A stretch of 64,000 bases of DNA, taken from assembly GCF_000829675.1 (NCBI RefSeq), contig NZ_BBRX01000019.1, forward strand, positions 1-64,000, in the 5' to 3' direction. This document shows positions 18,153 through 25,829 of the stretch, piece after piece. Within the stretch, counting starts at the first letter, position 1. Each line of letters starts with the position of its first letter. The notes beneath the pieces were generated by a model. The model did no database searches, had not been told where the DNA came from, and was given only the letters and a program-made list of their open reading frames with translations. The translations under genes and the position numbers were made by a program. The stretch comes from Acinetobacter rudis. GTDB lineage: Bacteria > Pseudomonadota > Gammaproteobacteria > Pseudomonadales > Moraxellaceae.

Positions 18153-18698
18153 TTACCCCAACTCAGTTTCGTGTAAAAAATGGGTATGGTGTGGCGCACG
18201 TTTAGTCTCACTCCATTCTTTCAACATTGCCAATTTCATCTCTTCTGTAATACGAGCAATTTTATGTGCAGCATTTGGATCATTATAGGTCAGTTCTAGA
18301 CGATGACCATTTGGATCAAAAAAGTAAATTGAATGAAAAATTCCATGATTGGTCACACCCAGAACCTGAACACCATGCTGCTCTAGATGTTGTTTCGCAG
18401 CTAATAATGCCTCCTGATCTGCAACCTGAAAAGCAATGTGCTGTACCCACTGTGGTGTATTTTCATCACGGCCCATTTCTGGCTGTGTAGGTAATTCAAA
18501 AAATGCCAGAACATTGCCTTGTCCTGCGTCTAGAAACAAATGCATATAAGGATCAAAAGCCTTGGTTGAAGGCACATGATCTTCGGCAAAAGCTAAAATA
18601 AAATCCATATGTAACATGGTCTTATACCATTGCACAGTCTCTTGTGCATCCTTACAGCGATAGGCCACATGATGAATTTTTTCAATTGCAAATGTCAT
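18153..18698 (-). CDS. VOC (glyoxalase/extradiol dioxygenase-fold) protein
   Basis: A 181-residue single-unit vicinal-oxygen-chelate protein. Candidate metal ligands are the His in IEKIHHVAYRC near the N-terminus, the His in QWVQHIAFQV and the Glu in HRLELTYN. It lies 23 bases downstream of maiA, in the same direction, so it belongs to the homogentisate operon. The enzyme step is unknown: it may be a glyoxalase-like accessory enzyme, or a dioxygenase. See the finding on the missing hmgA. Confidence 0.75.
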   Translation of the reverse strand: MTFAIEKIHHVAYRCKDAQETVQWYKTMLHMDFILAFAEDHVPSTKAFDPYMHLFLDAGQGNVLAFFELPTQPEMGRDENTPQWVQHIAFQVADQEALLAAKQHLEQHGVQVLGVTNHGIFHSIYFFDPNGHRLELTYNDPNAAHKIARITEEMKLAMLKEWSETKRAPHHTHFLHETELG

Positions 18699-18721
18699 GT
18701 TAAAACTCCTTTTTAATACTG

Positions 18722-19360
18722 TTATTGCGCATCAACTTGTTGTTCTGGTGCTGCCTGAATAAAGGCAGGGAGCGTCATACAGTGTTGATAAATAGATTTA
18801 ATTTTGACAAAAGCCGTTAAGTCGATGTCAAAACGGAGTGCGTTATATACTTGAGGAATTAAGCAACAATCAGCAAATGTGAGCTGTTCACCAAAACAAA
18901 ATAAGCCATTTGACTCAGTCAACTGATCTTCTAGAACTTGAAAACCTTGTATCACCCAGTGCTGATACCATTGTTTTTTCTGTTCTTGATCGATGCCTAT
19001 TTCATCCACTAAATACTGCAACACCCTCAGGTTATTCAGTGGGTGAATATCACAGCTGATGGTTTGCGCAAAACGACGGATTTGAGCACGTTCAATGCAA
19101 CTCGAAGGTAATAATGCAGGGTGTGGATAGCGCTCTTCTAAATATTCCAGAATACTTAAGGACTGACCTAAGCGAAGCTCTTCATCCACCCATGTAGGAA
19201 CCAACTCACTAAAATTAATTTTGCGGTAAGCATCACTATGTTGTTCACCGCCATTTTTCAATAAATGAACAGGTACAATGGTGTAATCTACAGCTTTCAA
19301 ATTAAGTGCAATCCGAGCTCTATATGCAGCGGAACTACGAAAATAACTATACAGTTGCAT
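18722..19360 (-). CDS. maiA: Maleylacetoacetate isomerase
   Basis: A 212-residue zeta-class glutathione S-transferase. The N-terminus reads LYSYFRSSAAYRARIALNLK, containing the SSxxxR active-site motif of maleylacetoacetate isomerases, followed by LVPTWVDEELRLGQSLSILEYLEERYP. It converts maleylacetoacetate to fumarylacetoacetate with glutathione. It lies 12 bases downstream of fahA and just before the VOC gene. Confidence 0.93.
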   Translation of the reverse strand: MQLYSYFRSSAAYRARIALNLKAVDYTIVPVHLLKNGGEQHSDAYRKINFSELVPTWVDEELRLGQSLSILEYLEERYPHPALLPSSCIERAQIRRFAQTISCDIHPLNNLRVLQYLVDEIGIDQEQKKQWYQHWVIQGFQVLEDQLTESNGLFCFGEQLTFADCCLIPQVYNALRFDIDLTAFVKIKSIYQHCMTLPAFIQAAPEQQVDAQ

Positions 19361-19372
19361 CGTGATATTCGC

Positions 19373-20659
19373 CTATTTAACAGGGAAGTTAAAATCAATC
19401 GCAGCCAGAACTTGATTACGGACCTCTCCAAATCCCACTCGAATACCGTCTTTTTCAGCATAAGCTTGCATGATAATGCTGTCGCCATCTTCAATAAAAC
19501 CACGGCTTTGGCCATTGCTCAGCTGTAAGGGTTTGCTGTTGTTCCAAGTGAGTTCTAACAAACTGCCATAAGCATCAACTGTTGCACCTGAAATTGTTCC
19601 TGAACCCATCAAATCGCCCACTTGTAAGTTACAGCCGGCAATGGTGTGATGCGTCAATTGCTGCGCCATCGACCAATACATATGCTTAAAATTGGTCTGG
19701 CAAATCACATCAGCCTGATCACCTCCAGCAGGCAATAGTTTGACCGATAAGTTGATATCAAAACTGTTGTGTCGATGATCTTCTTTTAAGTAATCTAAAG
19801 GCTCTGGATCTTGTACAGGGCCTGCCGTTCTAAAAGGTTCAAGTGCTTCTAAAGTCACAACCCATGGAGAAATTGCACTGGCAAATGTCTTCGCATTAAA
19901 TGGTCCCAGTGGTACATATTCCCATTGTTGAATATCACGCGCAGACCAATCATTGAGAAGCACCATACCAAAAATATGTTCCCATGCCTGATCGATAGGT
20001 ACTGGCTGACCTAACTGTGTATTCTTCGCCACAATGAAAGCTGTTTCTAGTTCAAAATCGAGTTTTTTACTTGCAGAAAAAATTGGTCTTTGCTGATCAA
20101 CCAGTTTAATTTGACCCGATGGACGAACGATATCGGTTCCACTCACCACAACTGAGCTGGCACGACCGTTGTAACCTACGGGTAACTCGCTCCAGTTTGC
20201 AAGTAAAGCATGCTTAGGATCACGAAACATAGATCCCACATTGGTTGCATGTTCCTTGGATGAATAAAAATCAGTATAACCAGCAACCTCTATCGGTAGA
20301 TGTAAATACAGCGCAGACCTTGGCAGTAACACTTGTTTTAACAAGGCCTTATCTTGTTGTAAAACACTACGCTCACTCGAGAATAAATATTGCAAGGCAC
20401 GTCTTACACCAGACCATGTGGTCGCTCCAGCAGCAATAAAGGCATTTAAGCTAGATTGAGAGAAATACTGTGTCGCTATAGGTAAGTCCAATAGCTGATG
20501 CTGTTCAAGCACCGTCAAATCGATAACCCAATCTCCCAAGGCAACACCAACACGTCTTAAACCCTCAGGAGTTTCACTGAAAATACCATAGGGCAAATTG
20601 TGCAGCGTGAAATCACTGTCTGCTGCAATATCAATAAATGAAGTAAGTGACTGATCCAT
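19373..20659 (-). CDS. fahA: Fumarylacetoacetase
   Basis: About 428 residues, matching fumarylacetoacetate hydrolases that release fumarate and acetoacetate. The FAH catalytic core is visible with YTDFYSSKEHATNVG, LDFELETAF (metal-binding Glu residues), NDWSARDIQ and GSGTISG. The open frame extends upstream to 20746, but the ATG at 20659 has AAGGA at 9-base spacing and begins the usual N-terminus, so I use it. First gene of the fahA-maiA-VOC unit, with an operator-like dyad 75-90 bases upstream. Confidence 0.93.
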   Translation of the reverse strand: MDQSLTSFIDIAADSDFTLHNLPYGIFSETPEGLRRVGVALGDWVIDLTVLEQHQLLDLPIATQYFSQSSLNAFIAAGATTWSGVRRALQYLFSSERSVLQQDKALLKQVLLPRSALYLHLPIEVAGYTDFYSSKEHATNVGSMFRDPKHALLANWSELPVGYNGRASSVVVSGTDIVRPSGQIKLVDQQRPIFSASKKLDFELETAFIVAKNTQLGQPVPIDQAWEHIFGMVLLNDWSARDIQQWEYVPLGPFNAKTFASAISPWVVTLEALEPFRTAGPVQDPEPLDYLKEDHRHNSFDINLSVKLLPAGGDQADVICQTNFKHMYWSMAQQLTHHTIAGCNLQVGDLMGSGTISGATVDAYGSLLELTWNNSKPLQLSNGQSRGFIEDGDSIIMQAYAEKDGIRVGFGEVRNQVLAAIDFNFPVK

Positions 20660-20733
20660 TATGAGCATTCCTTGTCTTATTGCTTTTACTGTGAATTGGT
20701 GCGGATTTATTTCATCATACTTATTTTTTATAA

Positions 20734-20845
20734 TTACGCAATACATAATATGATTACAAATAATGTAATCAATATTGTATTTCTAATGAACCATTTCAGT
20801 TTTTTTACGATATAGTTAAGCCCACCCGTTTATGCAATACATAAT
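20734..20845. promoter_or_regulatory. Tyrosine-regulon operator copies 1 and 2 plus an inverted repeat
   Basis: In the divergent region between fahA and the permease there are two copies of a 16-bp dyad: TTACGCAATACATAAT (20734-20749) and TTATGCAATACATAAT (20830-20845). Each has arms TTATG/CATAA around CAATA. Between them is a perfect inverted repeat GATTACA-N5-TGTAATC (20752-20770). A third dyad, identical to copy 2, precedes hpd. The likely binder is a regulator of tyrosine catabolism, perhaps of the IclR (HmgR) type, but this is inference. Confidence 0.65.
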
Positions 20846-20861
20846 TTTACATGGAGTAATT

Positions 20862-22265
20862 ATGCATATGGATAAAAATAATACAGTATCCGATCAAGTC
20901 GAAGGACAACTCAAAACAGGCTTAAGTAGTCGACATATTCAGCTCATTGCGCTTGGCGGTTCAATCGGTACTGGGCTTTTTTTAGGTATTTCCCAATCGA
21001 TTAAAATGGCGGGACCATCAGTCATTTTAGGCTATGCGCTGGCAGGTTTAATTGCATTTTTAATGATGCGTCAACTTGGTGAAATGGTCGTAGAGGAACC
21101 CGTCAGCGGTTCATTTAGCCATTTTGCACAAAAATATTGGGGACCCTTTGCTGGATTTATCTCAGGCTGGAACTATTGGGTGCTCAACATTTTAGTATGT
21201 ATGGCTGAACTCAGTGCAATCGGCTTATATATTCAATATTGGTGGCCAGAAATTCCGACTTGGGTTTCTGCACTTGCCTTCTTTCTCATCATAAATGGTA
21301 TCAATCTATTGCATGTTAAATTGTTTGGAGAAATGGAGTTTTGGTTTTCCATTATTAAAGTCCTCGCAATTTTAGCAATGATCGGCTTTGGTTCTTACTT
21401 GCTCGCTACAGGTACAGCTGGACCACAGGCTGGTTTTGATAATCTTTGGGCCTTAGGGGGATTCTTCCCTAACGGAGTGAGCGGACTTGTGATGGCAATG
21501 GCTGCGATTATCTTTGCCTTTGGTGGAATTGAGTTAGTCGGTATTGCCGCTGCAGAAACCCGTCATCCCGATAAAACCTTACCCAAAGCAATTAATCAGA
21601 TTGTCTATCGTGTATTACTTTTCTATATTGCAACGCTCACCATTTTACTTGCGCTGTTCCCATGGAATCATATCGCGCAAGGTGGTAGTCCATTTGTGAT
21701 GATTTTTGCCTCTTTAGATAGTATCGGTGTTGCAACTGCTTTGAACTTTGTGATCTTAACTGCGGCTGTTTCTGTTTATAACAGTATTTGCTACTGCACC
21801 AGCCGTATGTTGCTTAGTTTGGCACAGCAAGGCAATGCACCTAAAGCCCTTGCACGCATTAATAAAAATGGCATACCCAGCAATGCCGTATTGGTCTCGG
21901 CTCTTGCCAGTGCACTCTGCGTGTTAATTAACTACATCTTTCCTGAAAAAGCCTTCGGCTTACTGATGATGCTGGTTGTTGCCGCCATTGTCATTAACTG
22001 GGTAATGATTTCACTTACCCATCTCAAGTTCCGCCAACATATGCAGCAACACGGACAACAAAGCAAGTTTGCCAGTTTTGCTTATCCATTGAGTAATTAT
22101 CTATGTATCGTCTTTATGTTAGCCATCTTAGTTGTCATGGCAGTCAGTCCTGATATGCAAATTGCGGTATGGATGCTACCGATTTGGGTTCTTTGTCTAA
22201 CAATTGCATATCTCATTAAAAAACGACAAAAAAAGGTCATCACTCCTAATGTCGTCTTAGACTAA
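20862..22265 (+). CDS. aroP: Aromatic amino acid permease (AroP-like)
   Basis: A 467-residue APC-family permease with about 12 membrane helices. The N-terminus GLSSRHIQLIALGGSIGTGLFLG and the GEMVVEEPVSGSFSHFA block are typical of AroP/PheP-type amino acid:H+ symporters. An in-frame ATG at 20832 lies inside an operator-like motif; the ATG at 20862 has GGAG at 7-base spacing and is preferred. Location between fahA and hpd points to uptake of tyrosine or phenylalanine for catabolism. Confidence 0.87.
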   Translation: MHMDKNNTVSDQVEGQLKTGLSSRHIQLIALGGSIGTGLFLGISQSIKMAGPSVILGYALAGLIAFLMMRQLGEMVVEEPVSGSFSHFAQKYWGPFAGFISGWNYWVLNILVCMAELSAIGLYIQYWWPEIPTWVSALAFFLIINGINLLHVKLFGEMEFWFSIIKVLAILAMIGFGSYLLATGTAGPQAGFDNLWALGGFFPNGVSGLVMAMAAIIFAFGGIELVGIAAAETRHPDKTLPKAINQIVYRVLLFYIATLTILLALFPWNHIAQGGSPFVMIFASLDSIGVATALNFVILTAAVSVYNSICYCTSRMLLSLAQQGNAPKALARINKNGIPSNAVLVSALASALCVLINYIFPEKAFGLLMMLVVAAIVINWVMISLTHLKFRQHMQQHGQQSKFASFAYPLSNYLCIVFMLAILVVMAVSPDMQIAVWMLPIWVLCLTIAYLIKKRQKKVITPNVVLD

Positions 22266-22388
22266 ATGTAGATCCAAACTGCTCTCTAACTCGATACTTA
22301 AATCGCCTTTGTTGCATAGTGAGCAAAGGCTTTTTCGCTGTTTTTATGCATAAATCATCAAGCTATAAATTATGTATAATGTAATTAA

Positions 22389-22404
22389 ATTATGTATTGC
22401 ATAA
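22389..22404. promoter_or_regulatory. Tyrosine-regulon operator copy 3, upstream of hpd
   Basis: ATTATGTATTGCATAA is the exact reverse complement of the dyad at 20830-20845. It sits in the 334-base gene-free interval before hpd, about 200 bases from the start codon, next to an imperfect dyad AATTATGTATAATGTAATT (22369-22387). The rest of that interval holds no ORF I can support. Confidence 0.65.
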
Positions 22405-22599
22405 TAAAATTGTTTTTAGTAAGCTTTTTTCTAACTGGTTATTCTGTATCAAGGCAACACTACAAACCTAACACCTTGAACATAACTTTCATGAACGGAA
22501 TCACACCATAAAGTTGGTATTGAATCAGCAAAGTTAAACAGTTGCTTTTTGCATAATAGCCGTGCCCAAGGGCAAAATTAACTGATAGGAAAAATATAA

Positions 22600-23658
22600 A
22601 TGGATATTTTAGACAACCCATTAGAACTGTGCGGATTTGCATTTATCGAGTTTGTATCTAAAAATGGCGAACTCGATCAAATCTTTAAAACTATTGGTTT
22701 TACCAAGGTTGCTCAACATAAATCTAAAAATGCACATTTATGGCGTCAAGGTAATATTAATATCATTTTGAATTATCAACCTGAGTCATATGCTTCATTC
22801 TTCTTTAAAGAGCATGGCCCATCTGCTTGTGCAATGGGATTTAAAACGCTCGATGCTGCCAAAGCATTTGATAAAGCGATTGAACTAGGTGCTGAACCGA
22901 TACATTCTAAAGTCGGCCCTATGGAGCTCAACATTCCTGCGATTAAGGGAATCGGTGGCATGCCAATTTTCTTGGTAGATCGTGACATTTATGAAAATGA
23001 TTTTATTTTCTTTAATGATGTCGAACGTCACCCTGTTGGGGTCGGTTTAAATGAAATCGATCACCTTACTCATAACGTCTATAAAGGCCGTATGGAATAC
23101 TGGGCAAATTTCTACGAAAAAATCTTTAATTTTCGAGAAATTCGTTACTTTGATATTAAAGGTGAATATACAGGCCTAACCTCAAAAGCATTAACTGCGC
23201 CTGACGGTTTAATCCGTATTCCACTCAATGAAGATTCAGATAAAGGTAATGGTCAAATCGCCGAATTTCTTGCAGACTTCAATGGTGAAGGAATTCAGCA
23301 TATTGCCTTTATTACCGATGACTTGCTTGACACTTGGGATAAACTCAAAAGCTTAGATCTAAAGTTTATGACCGCACCACCCAATACCTACTATGAGATG
23401 CTAGAAGAACGCTTACCTGAACATGGTGAACCGACTTCAGAGCTACAAAAACGTGGCATTTTACTTGACGGTCATACAAAAGATGGACAAAAGAAATTGC
23501 TACTACAGATTTTTTCTGAAAATATGATTGGGCCAGTCTTTTTTGAATTTATTCAACGTAAGGATGATGATGGTTTTGGCGAGGGTAATTTTAAAGCACT
23601 TTTTGAATCGATTGAACGTGATCAAATTCGTCGTGGCGTATTAAACACCGACCTATAA
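22600..23658 (+). CDS. hpd: 4-hydroxyphenylpyruvate dioxygenase
   Basis: A 352-residue enzyme of the usual bacterial length, made of two VOC domains. The C-terminal catalytic domain has the iron ligands in [10 protein letters not shown] (His), [11 protein letters not shown] (His) and FFEFIQRK (Glu), the classic His-His-Glu triad. It converts 4-hydroxyphenylpyruvate to homogentisate, the first committed step of tyrosine breakdown and the step before the missing hmgA. It has its own promoter region with an operator-like dyad. Confidence 0.96.
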   Translation: MDILDNPLELCGFAFIEFVSKNGELDQIFKTIGFTKVAQHKSKNAHLWRQGNINIILNYQPESYASFFFKEHGPSACAMGFKTLDAAKAFDKAIELGAEPIHSKVGPMELNIPAIKGIGGMPIFLVDRDIYENDFIFFNDVERHPVGVGLNEIDHLTHNVYKGRMEYWANFYEKIFNFREIRYFDIKGEYTGLTSKALTAPDGLIRIPLNEDSDKGNGQIAEFLADFNGEGIQHIAFITDDLLDTWDKLKSLDLKFMTAPPNTYYEMLEERLPEHGEPTSELQKRGILLDGHTKDGQKKLLLQIFSENMIGPVFFEFIQRKDDDGFGEGNFKALFESIERDQIRRGVLNTDL

Positions 23659-23776
23659 TCTGACTTATTTAAATTGCCCAAGTCACATGTAGATACTTGG
23701 GCAATTAAAACATATAGTATGAGTCTATTGATCATGAATCAAAAGAATATTATTTCACTTCATATTCGGGGGAAAA

Positions 23777-23980
23777 ATGTTAAGTTCTGCCAATATTGAA
23801 CATGGAATCAATTTAGCGCTCATTATGCTAGCCAGTATTGTTCTATTGATTATTGCTGGATTATTAGAACTGACTAAAAAAAAGAATGCATCTAATCAAC
23901 ACGGTATTAGAAGCACCATAGTCAGCATACTTCTTTTAGTTGGTCTATGTGGTTTAGGCTATACACTACTCAGTGATTAA
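23777..23980 (+). CDS. Small two-helix membrane protein
   Basis: A 67-residue protein with two hydrophobic segments (LALIMLASIVLLIIAGLLEL and IVSILLLVGLCGLGYTLL) joined by a short Lys/Asn-rich loop. The start has GGGGG at 8-base spacing, which supports translation. It lies alone downstream of hpd. Family not recognised. Confidence 0.55.
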   Translation: MLSSANIEHGINLALIMLASIVLLIIAGLLELTKKKNASNQHGIRSTIVSILLLVGLCGLGYTLLSD

Positions 23981-24028
23981 CGATAGACCCCTTGTTTACT
24001 TCTGATCACTCAAATGATGTGCCAACAT

Positions 24029-24622
24029 TTAAGGATAGATTTCAATTACTGTACCGTCATCTACCAAACTCCAAACTTCATCCATATCAATATTTCTAAC
24101 CGCAATACATCCTGTGGTCCAATCTTTTTTAGGCAAATACTCCATTAAATCCGCTTGAGTATCATGCTCATGATTTGAGCCTGAGCCATGAATCATAATA
24201 TTTCCGCCAGGCAATACACCGAGCTGCTCTGCTCTTAAGACATCTTTTTTATTTGGATACGACACGTGTAAAGACTTATAAAACTCACTTTTTCCATTAC
24301 GCCAATCGATGGTATACCGGCCTTCTGGTGTTTTACCATCACCTTCTTGATGTTTATGGCCCTTGGGTGAAAACCCCAAACGCATTGGATAAACTCGAAT
24401 GACCTCTTCTCGATGTAGAAGCTTGATCACACGATTCGCCTTATACACTTTAATTTCGGTAATCGGCGTTTCTCTACGAATCTTCTCGATTTGTGCAGGG
24501 CTAAGTGCCTCATTCACAATATCCTCGCTTGCAGCGGGACTATATCTACCACTCTTGATATATACCCCAACTAGAATAATGACTAACATAATTAACGATA
24601 GTCTTAAAATTATTGTTTTCAT
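24029..24622 (-). CDS. L,D-transpeptidase (YkuD) family protein
   Basis: A 197-residue protein with an N-terminal membrane anchor or uncleaved signal (LRLSLIMLVIILVGVYI) and a YkuD domain. The catalytic motif is visible as MIHGSGSNHEHDT followed by DWTTGCIAVRN, with Cys as nucleophile and the upstream His. Such enzymes form 3-3 cross-links in peptidoglycan or attach lipoproteins. The short form without LysM or SH3 is common in Acinetobacter. It is monocistronic. Confidence 0.87.
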   Translation of the reverse strand: MKTIILRLSLIMLVIILVGVYIKSGRYSPAASEDIVNEALSPAQIEKIRRETPITEIKVYKANRVIKLLHREEVIRVYPMRLGFSPKGHKHQEGDGKTPEGRYTIDWRNGKSEFYKSLHVSYPNKKDVLRAEQLGVLPGGNIMIHGSGSNHEHDTQADLMEYLPKKDWTTGCIAVRNIDMDEVWSLVDDGTVIEIYP

Positions 24623-24714
24623 TAAAACCTCAGAAAGGGATGTATCGACAGCATGTTTGTTACAATTATGATTGAATTTTAAGATAAATAAATATGTTCA
24701 TTAGTTTTAAGCCA
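24623..24714. promoter_or_regulatory. Promoter region of the L,D-transpeptidase gene
   Basis: The 92 bases between the transpeptidase start and the IS605 remnant hold no ORF and presumably contain the promoter of the minus-strand transpeptidase gene. I do not see a confident -35/-10 pair. Confidence 0.3.
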
Positions 24715-25088
24715 AGATTTTTCTGTTGACACCCTCTCCTCCCTAAACTGAGGTGATTCCTTCTGCTAGACGCTTCTGCCCAAGCAGGGGTCGAAAAACC
24801 GGCATCCAAAAAAGACTTAGCCATTTGAGTTTTGCCTTTTTAAATTGCTTTCTGCGTGTAACCAATTCCTCTGTAATTGCTTAAATAGTTTGGCTATGTA
24901 AATTACAGAGTTTTTGATGCATTCGAAGTATATTCATTGACATTGTAAGCACTAAAAAATGTCCTGTCCGTTTAAGATGTTAGGAACACAGATCATTGAC
25001 ATCACTCCAGACAAAAATCAAGCTTTGACTTTAGTTGGTCTAGCATATTGCAATTTTTATATTTTATACGTAAATTAAGGATCTTCAT
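24715..25088 (-). pseudogene. tnpB: tnpB remnant of IS605-type element
   Basis: Reading the minus strand from an ATG at 25088, the sequence gives a TnpB-like N-terminus (MKILNLRIKYKN, LDQLKSKLDFC), then after frame changes and stops recognisable TnpB pieces (LHSQTI, AITEELVTRRKQFKKAKLKW) and finally a C-terminal tail (QKRLAEGIT) next to GGEGVN. The middle of the protein, including the RuvC-like catalytic region, is missing. It is a dead copy: about 375 bases remain of an expected ~1.1 kb. It is divergent from tnpA, the IS605 arrangement. Confidence 0.7.
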
Positions 25089-25580
25089 GTTTAACATATT
25101 GGTTGGTCTATTTTGAAAAATCAAGAAATAAGAGTGGGTCGCCACTGTGTTTTTAATATGCACGTTCATTTGGTTTTCGTGACTAAATATCGAAAAAATG
25201 TTTTTGATTTAAAAATGTTGGCCTCAATGAATGAAATATTTAAAAAAGTTTGTTTAGACTTTGAAGCTGAATTAGTGGAATTTAATGGAGAAGATGACCA
25301 TATTCATTTGTTGATCAATTACCCTCCTAAAGTTGCTATTTCAAGCCTAGTAAATAGCTTAAAAGGCGTATCTAGTCGGCACTTAAGAAAACAATATCCT
25401 GAAATTAAATCTAAATTATGGGAGGGTTCATTATGGTCGCCAAGTTATTTTGCTTCTAGTTGTGGTGGAGCACCATTAGAAATCATCAAACAATATATTG
25501 AGCAACAACAAACACCTCATTAGAGCTGTGGCTCATGCCAGTCGATTCAATCCTCACCCTGAATGGTGAGGTTTTACGCT
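24722..25580 (+). mobile_element. Decayed IS200/IS605-family insertion
   Basis: The element comprises a broken tnpB on the minus strand, an apparently intact tnpA on the plus strand, a degenerate terminal hairpin on the left (CCTCCC...TGAGG near 24736-24754) and a strong hairpin on the right (CCTCACC 25552-25558, complement 25565-25571). This family has subterminal hairpins rather than inverted repeats and makes no target duplication. Boundaries are approximate. The right end abuts the terminator of sRNA candidate B. Confidence 0.7.
25113..25523 (+). CDS. tnpA: IS200/IS605-family transposase TnpA (Y1 HUH)
   Basis: A 136-residue Y1 transposase. The HUH motif is HIH at residues 63-65 (DDHIHLL) and the nucleophilic Tyr is in KQYIEQ at about residue 128. 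The family signature HVHLVFVTKYRKN is near the N-terminus. The frame starts with TTG at 25113, needed to keep the conserved VGRHCVFN stretch; the next ATG is at 25158. It acts on single-stranded ends of the element. It looks intact, although its tnpB partner is not. Confidence 0.88.
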   Translation: MKNQEIRVGRHCVFNMHVHLVFVTKYRKNVFDLKMLASMNEIFKKVCLDFEAELVEFNGEDDHIHLLINYPPKVAISSLVNSLKGVSSRHLRKQYPEIKSKLWEGSLWSPSYFASSCGGAPLEIIKQYIEQQQTPH

Positions 25581-25589
25581 CCATCGGAT

Positions 25590-25720
25590 AAAAAAAAGCC
25601 TGACATCCTGTCAGGCTTTTTTTGTGTTCGGTTTTTAGGGTCAACTCCTGTCATCCCTCACAATCCCGGTGTCGAACTTATCATTGTTGTTTTATGTTTT
25701 GGAACTTCCTGTTCTCTATG
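25590..25720 (-). ncRNA. Candidate CsrB/RsmY-type sRNA, copy B
   Basis: Paralogue of the RNA at 4327-4446. Minus strand: -10 box TATGAT (25732-25727), then hairpin GAAC-AGGAA-GTTC (25714-25702), GAC-AGGA-GTT (25652-25643) and terminator GCCTGAC-AGGAT-GTCAGGC (25616-25598) followed by seven U. Conserved blocks shared with copy A include ATAGAGA at the 5' end, GGATTGTGAGG in the middle and CAGGAG before the terminator. There are five GGA triplets in about 130 nt. Length and layout match RsmY/RsmZ-type RNAs that bind CsrA/RsmA. The start site is inferred from the -10 box. Confidence 0.68.
25597..25617. terminator. Bidirectional Rho-independent terminator
   Basis: AGCCTGAC (25597-25604), loop ATCCT, complement GTCAGGCT (25610-25617), with A7 before and T7 after. 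It ends sRNA candidate B on the minus strand and could stop tnpA read-through on the plus strand. Its stem-loop core matches the terminator at 4327-4357 apart from a G-C/A-T exchange. Confidence 0.85.
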
Positions 25721-25776
25721 TCTCTCATCATAAGTAAATATTAAATTTCTGAATAGCAGCAAAATTCCTTAATACT

Positions 25777-25794
25777 TGTGAGCAAATGCTTACA
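25777..25794 (-). promoter_or_regulatory. GacA-like upstream activating palindrome, copy B
   Basis: TGTGAGCAAATGCTTACA matches TGTAAG-N6-CTTACA at 11 of 12 fixed positions. It is centred 58.5 bases upstream of the TATGAT box, that is, at about -65 from the inferred start of sRNA candidate B. It lies between the sRNA and the MFS gene stop codon, where no other gene would need it. Confidence 0.6.
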
Positions 25795-25829
25795 AAAATA
25801 AATCAATACGCAGTGCGATTGAGCTCTAT

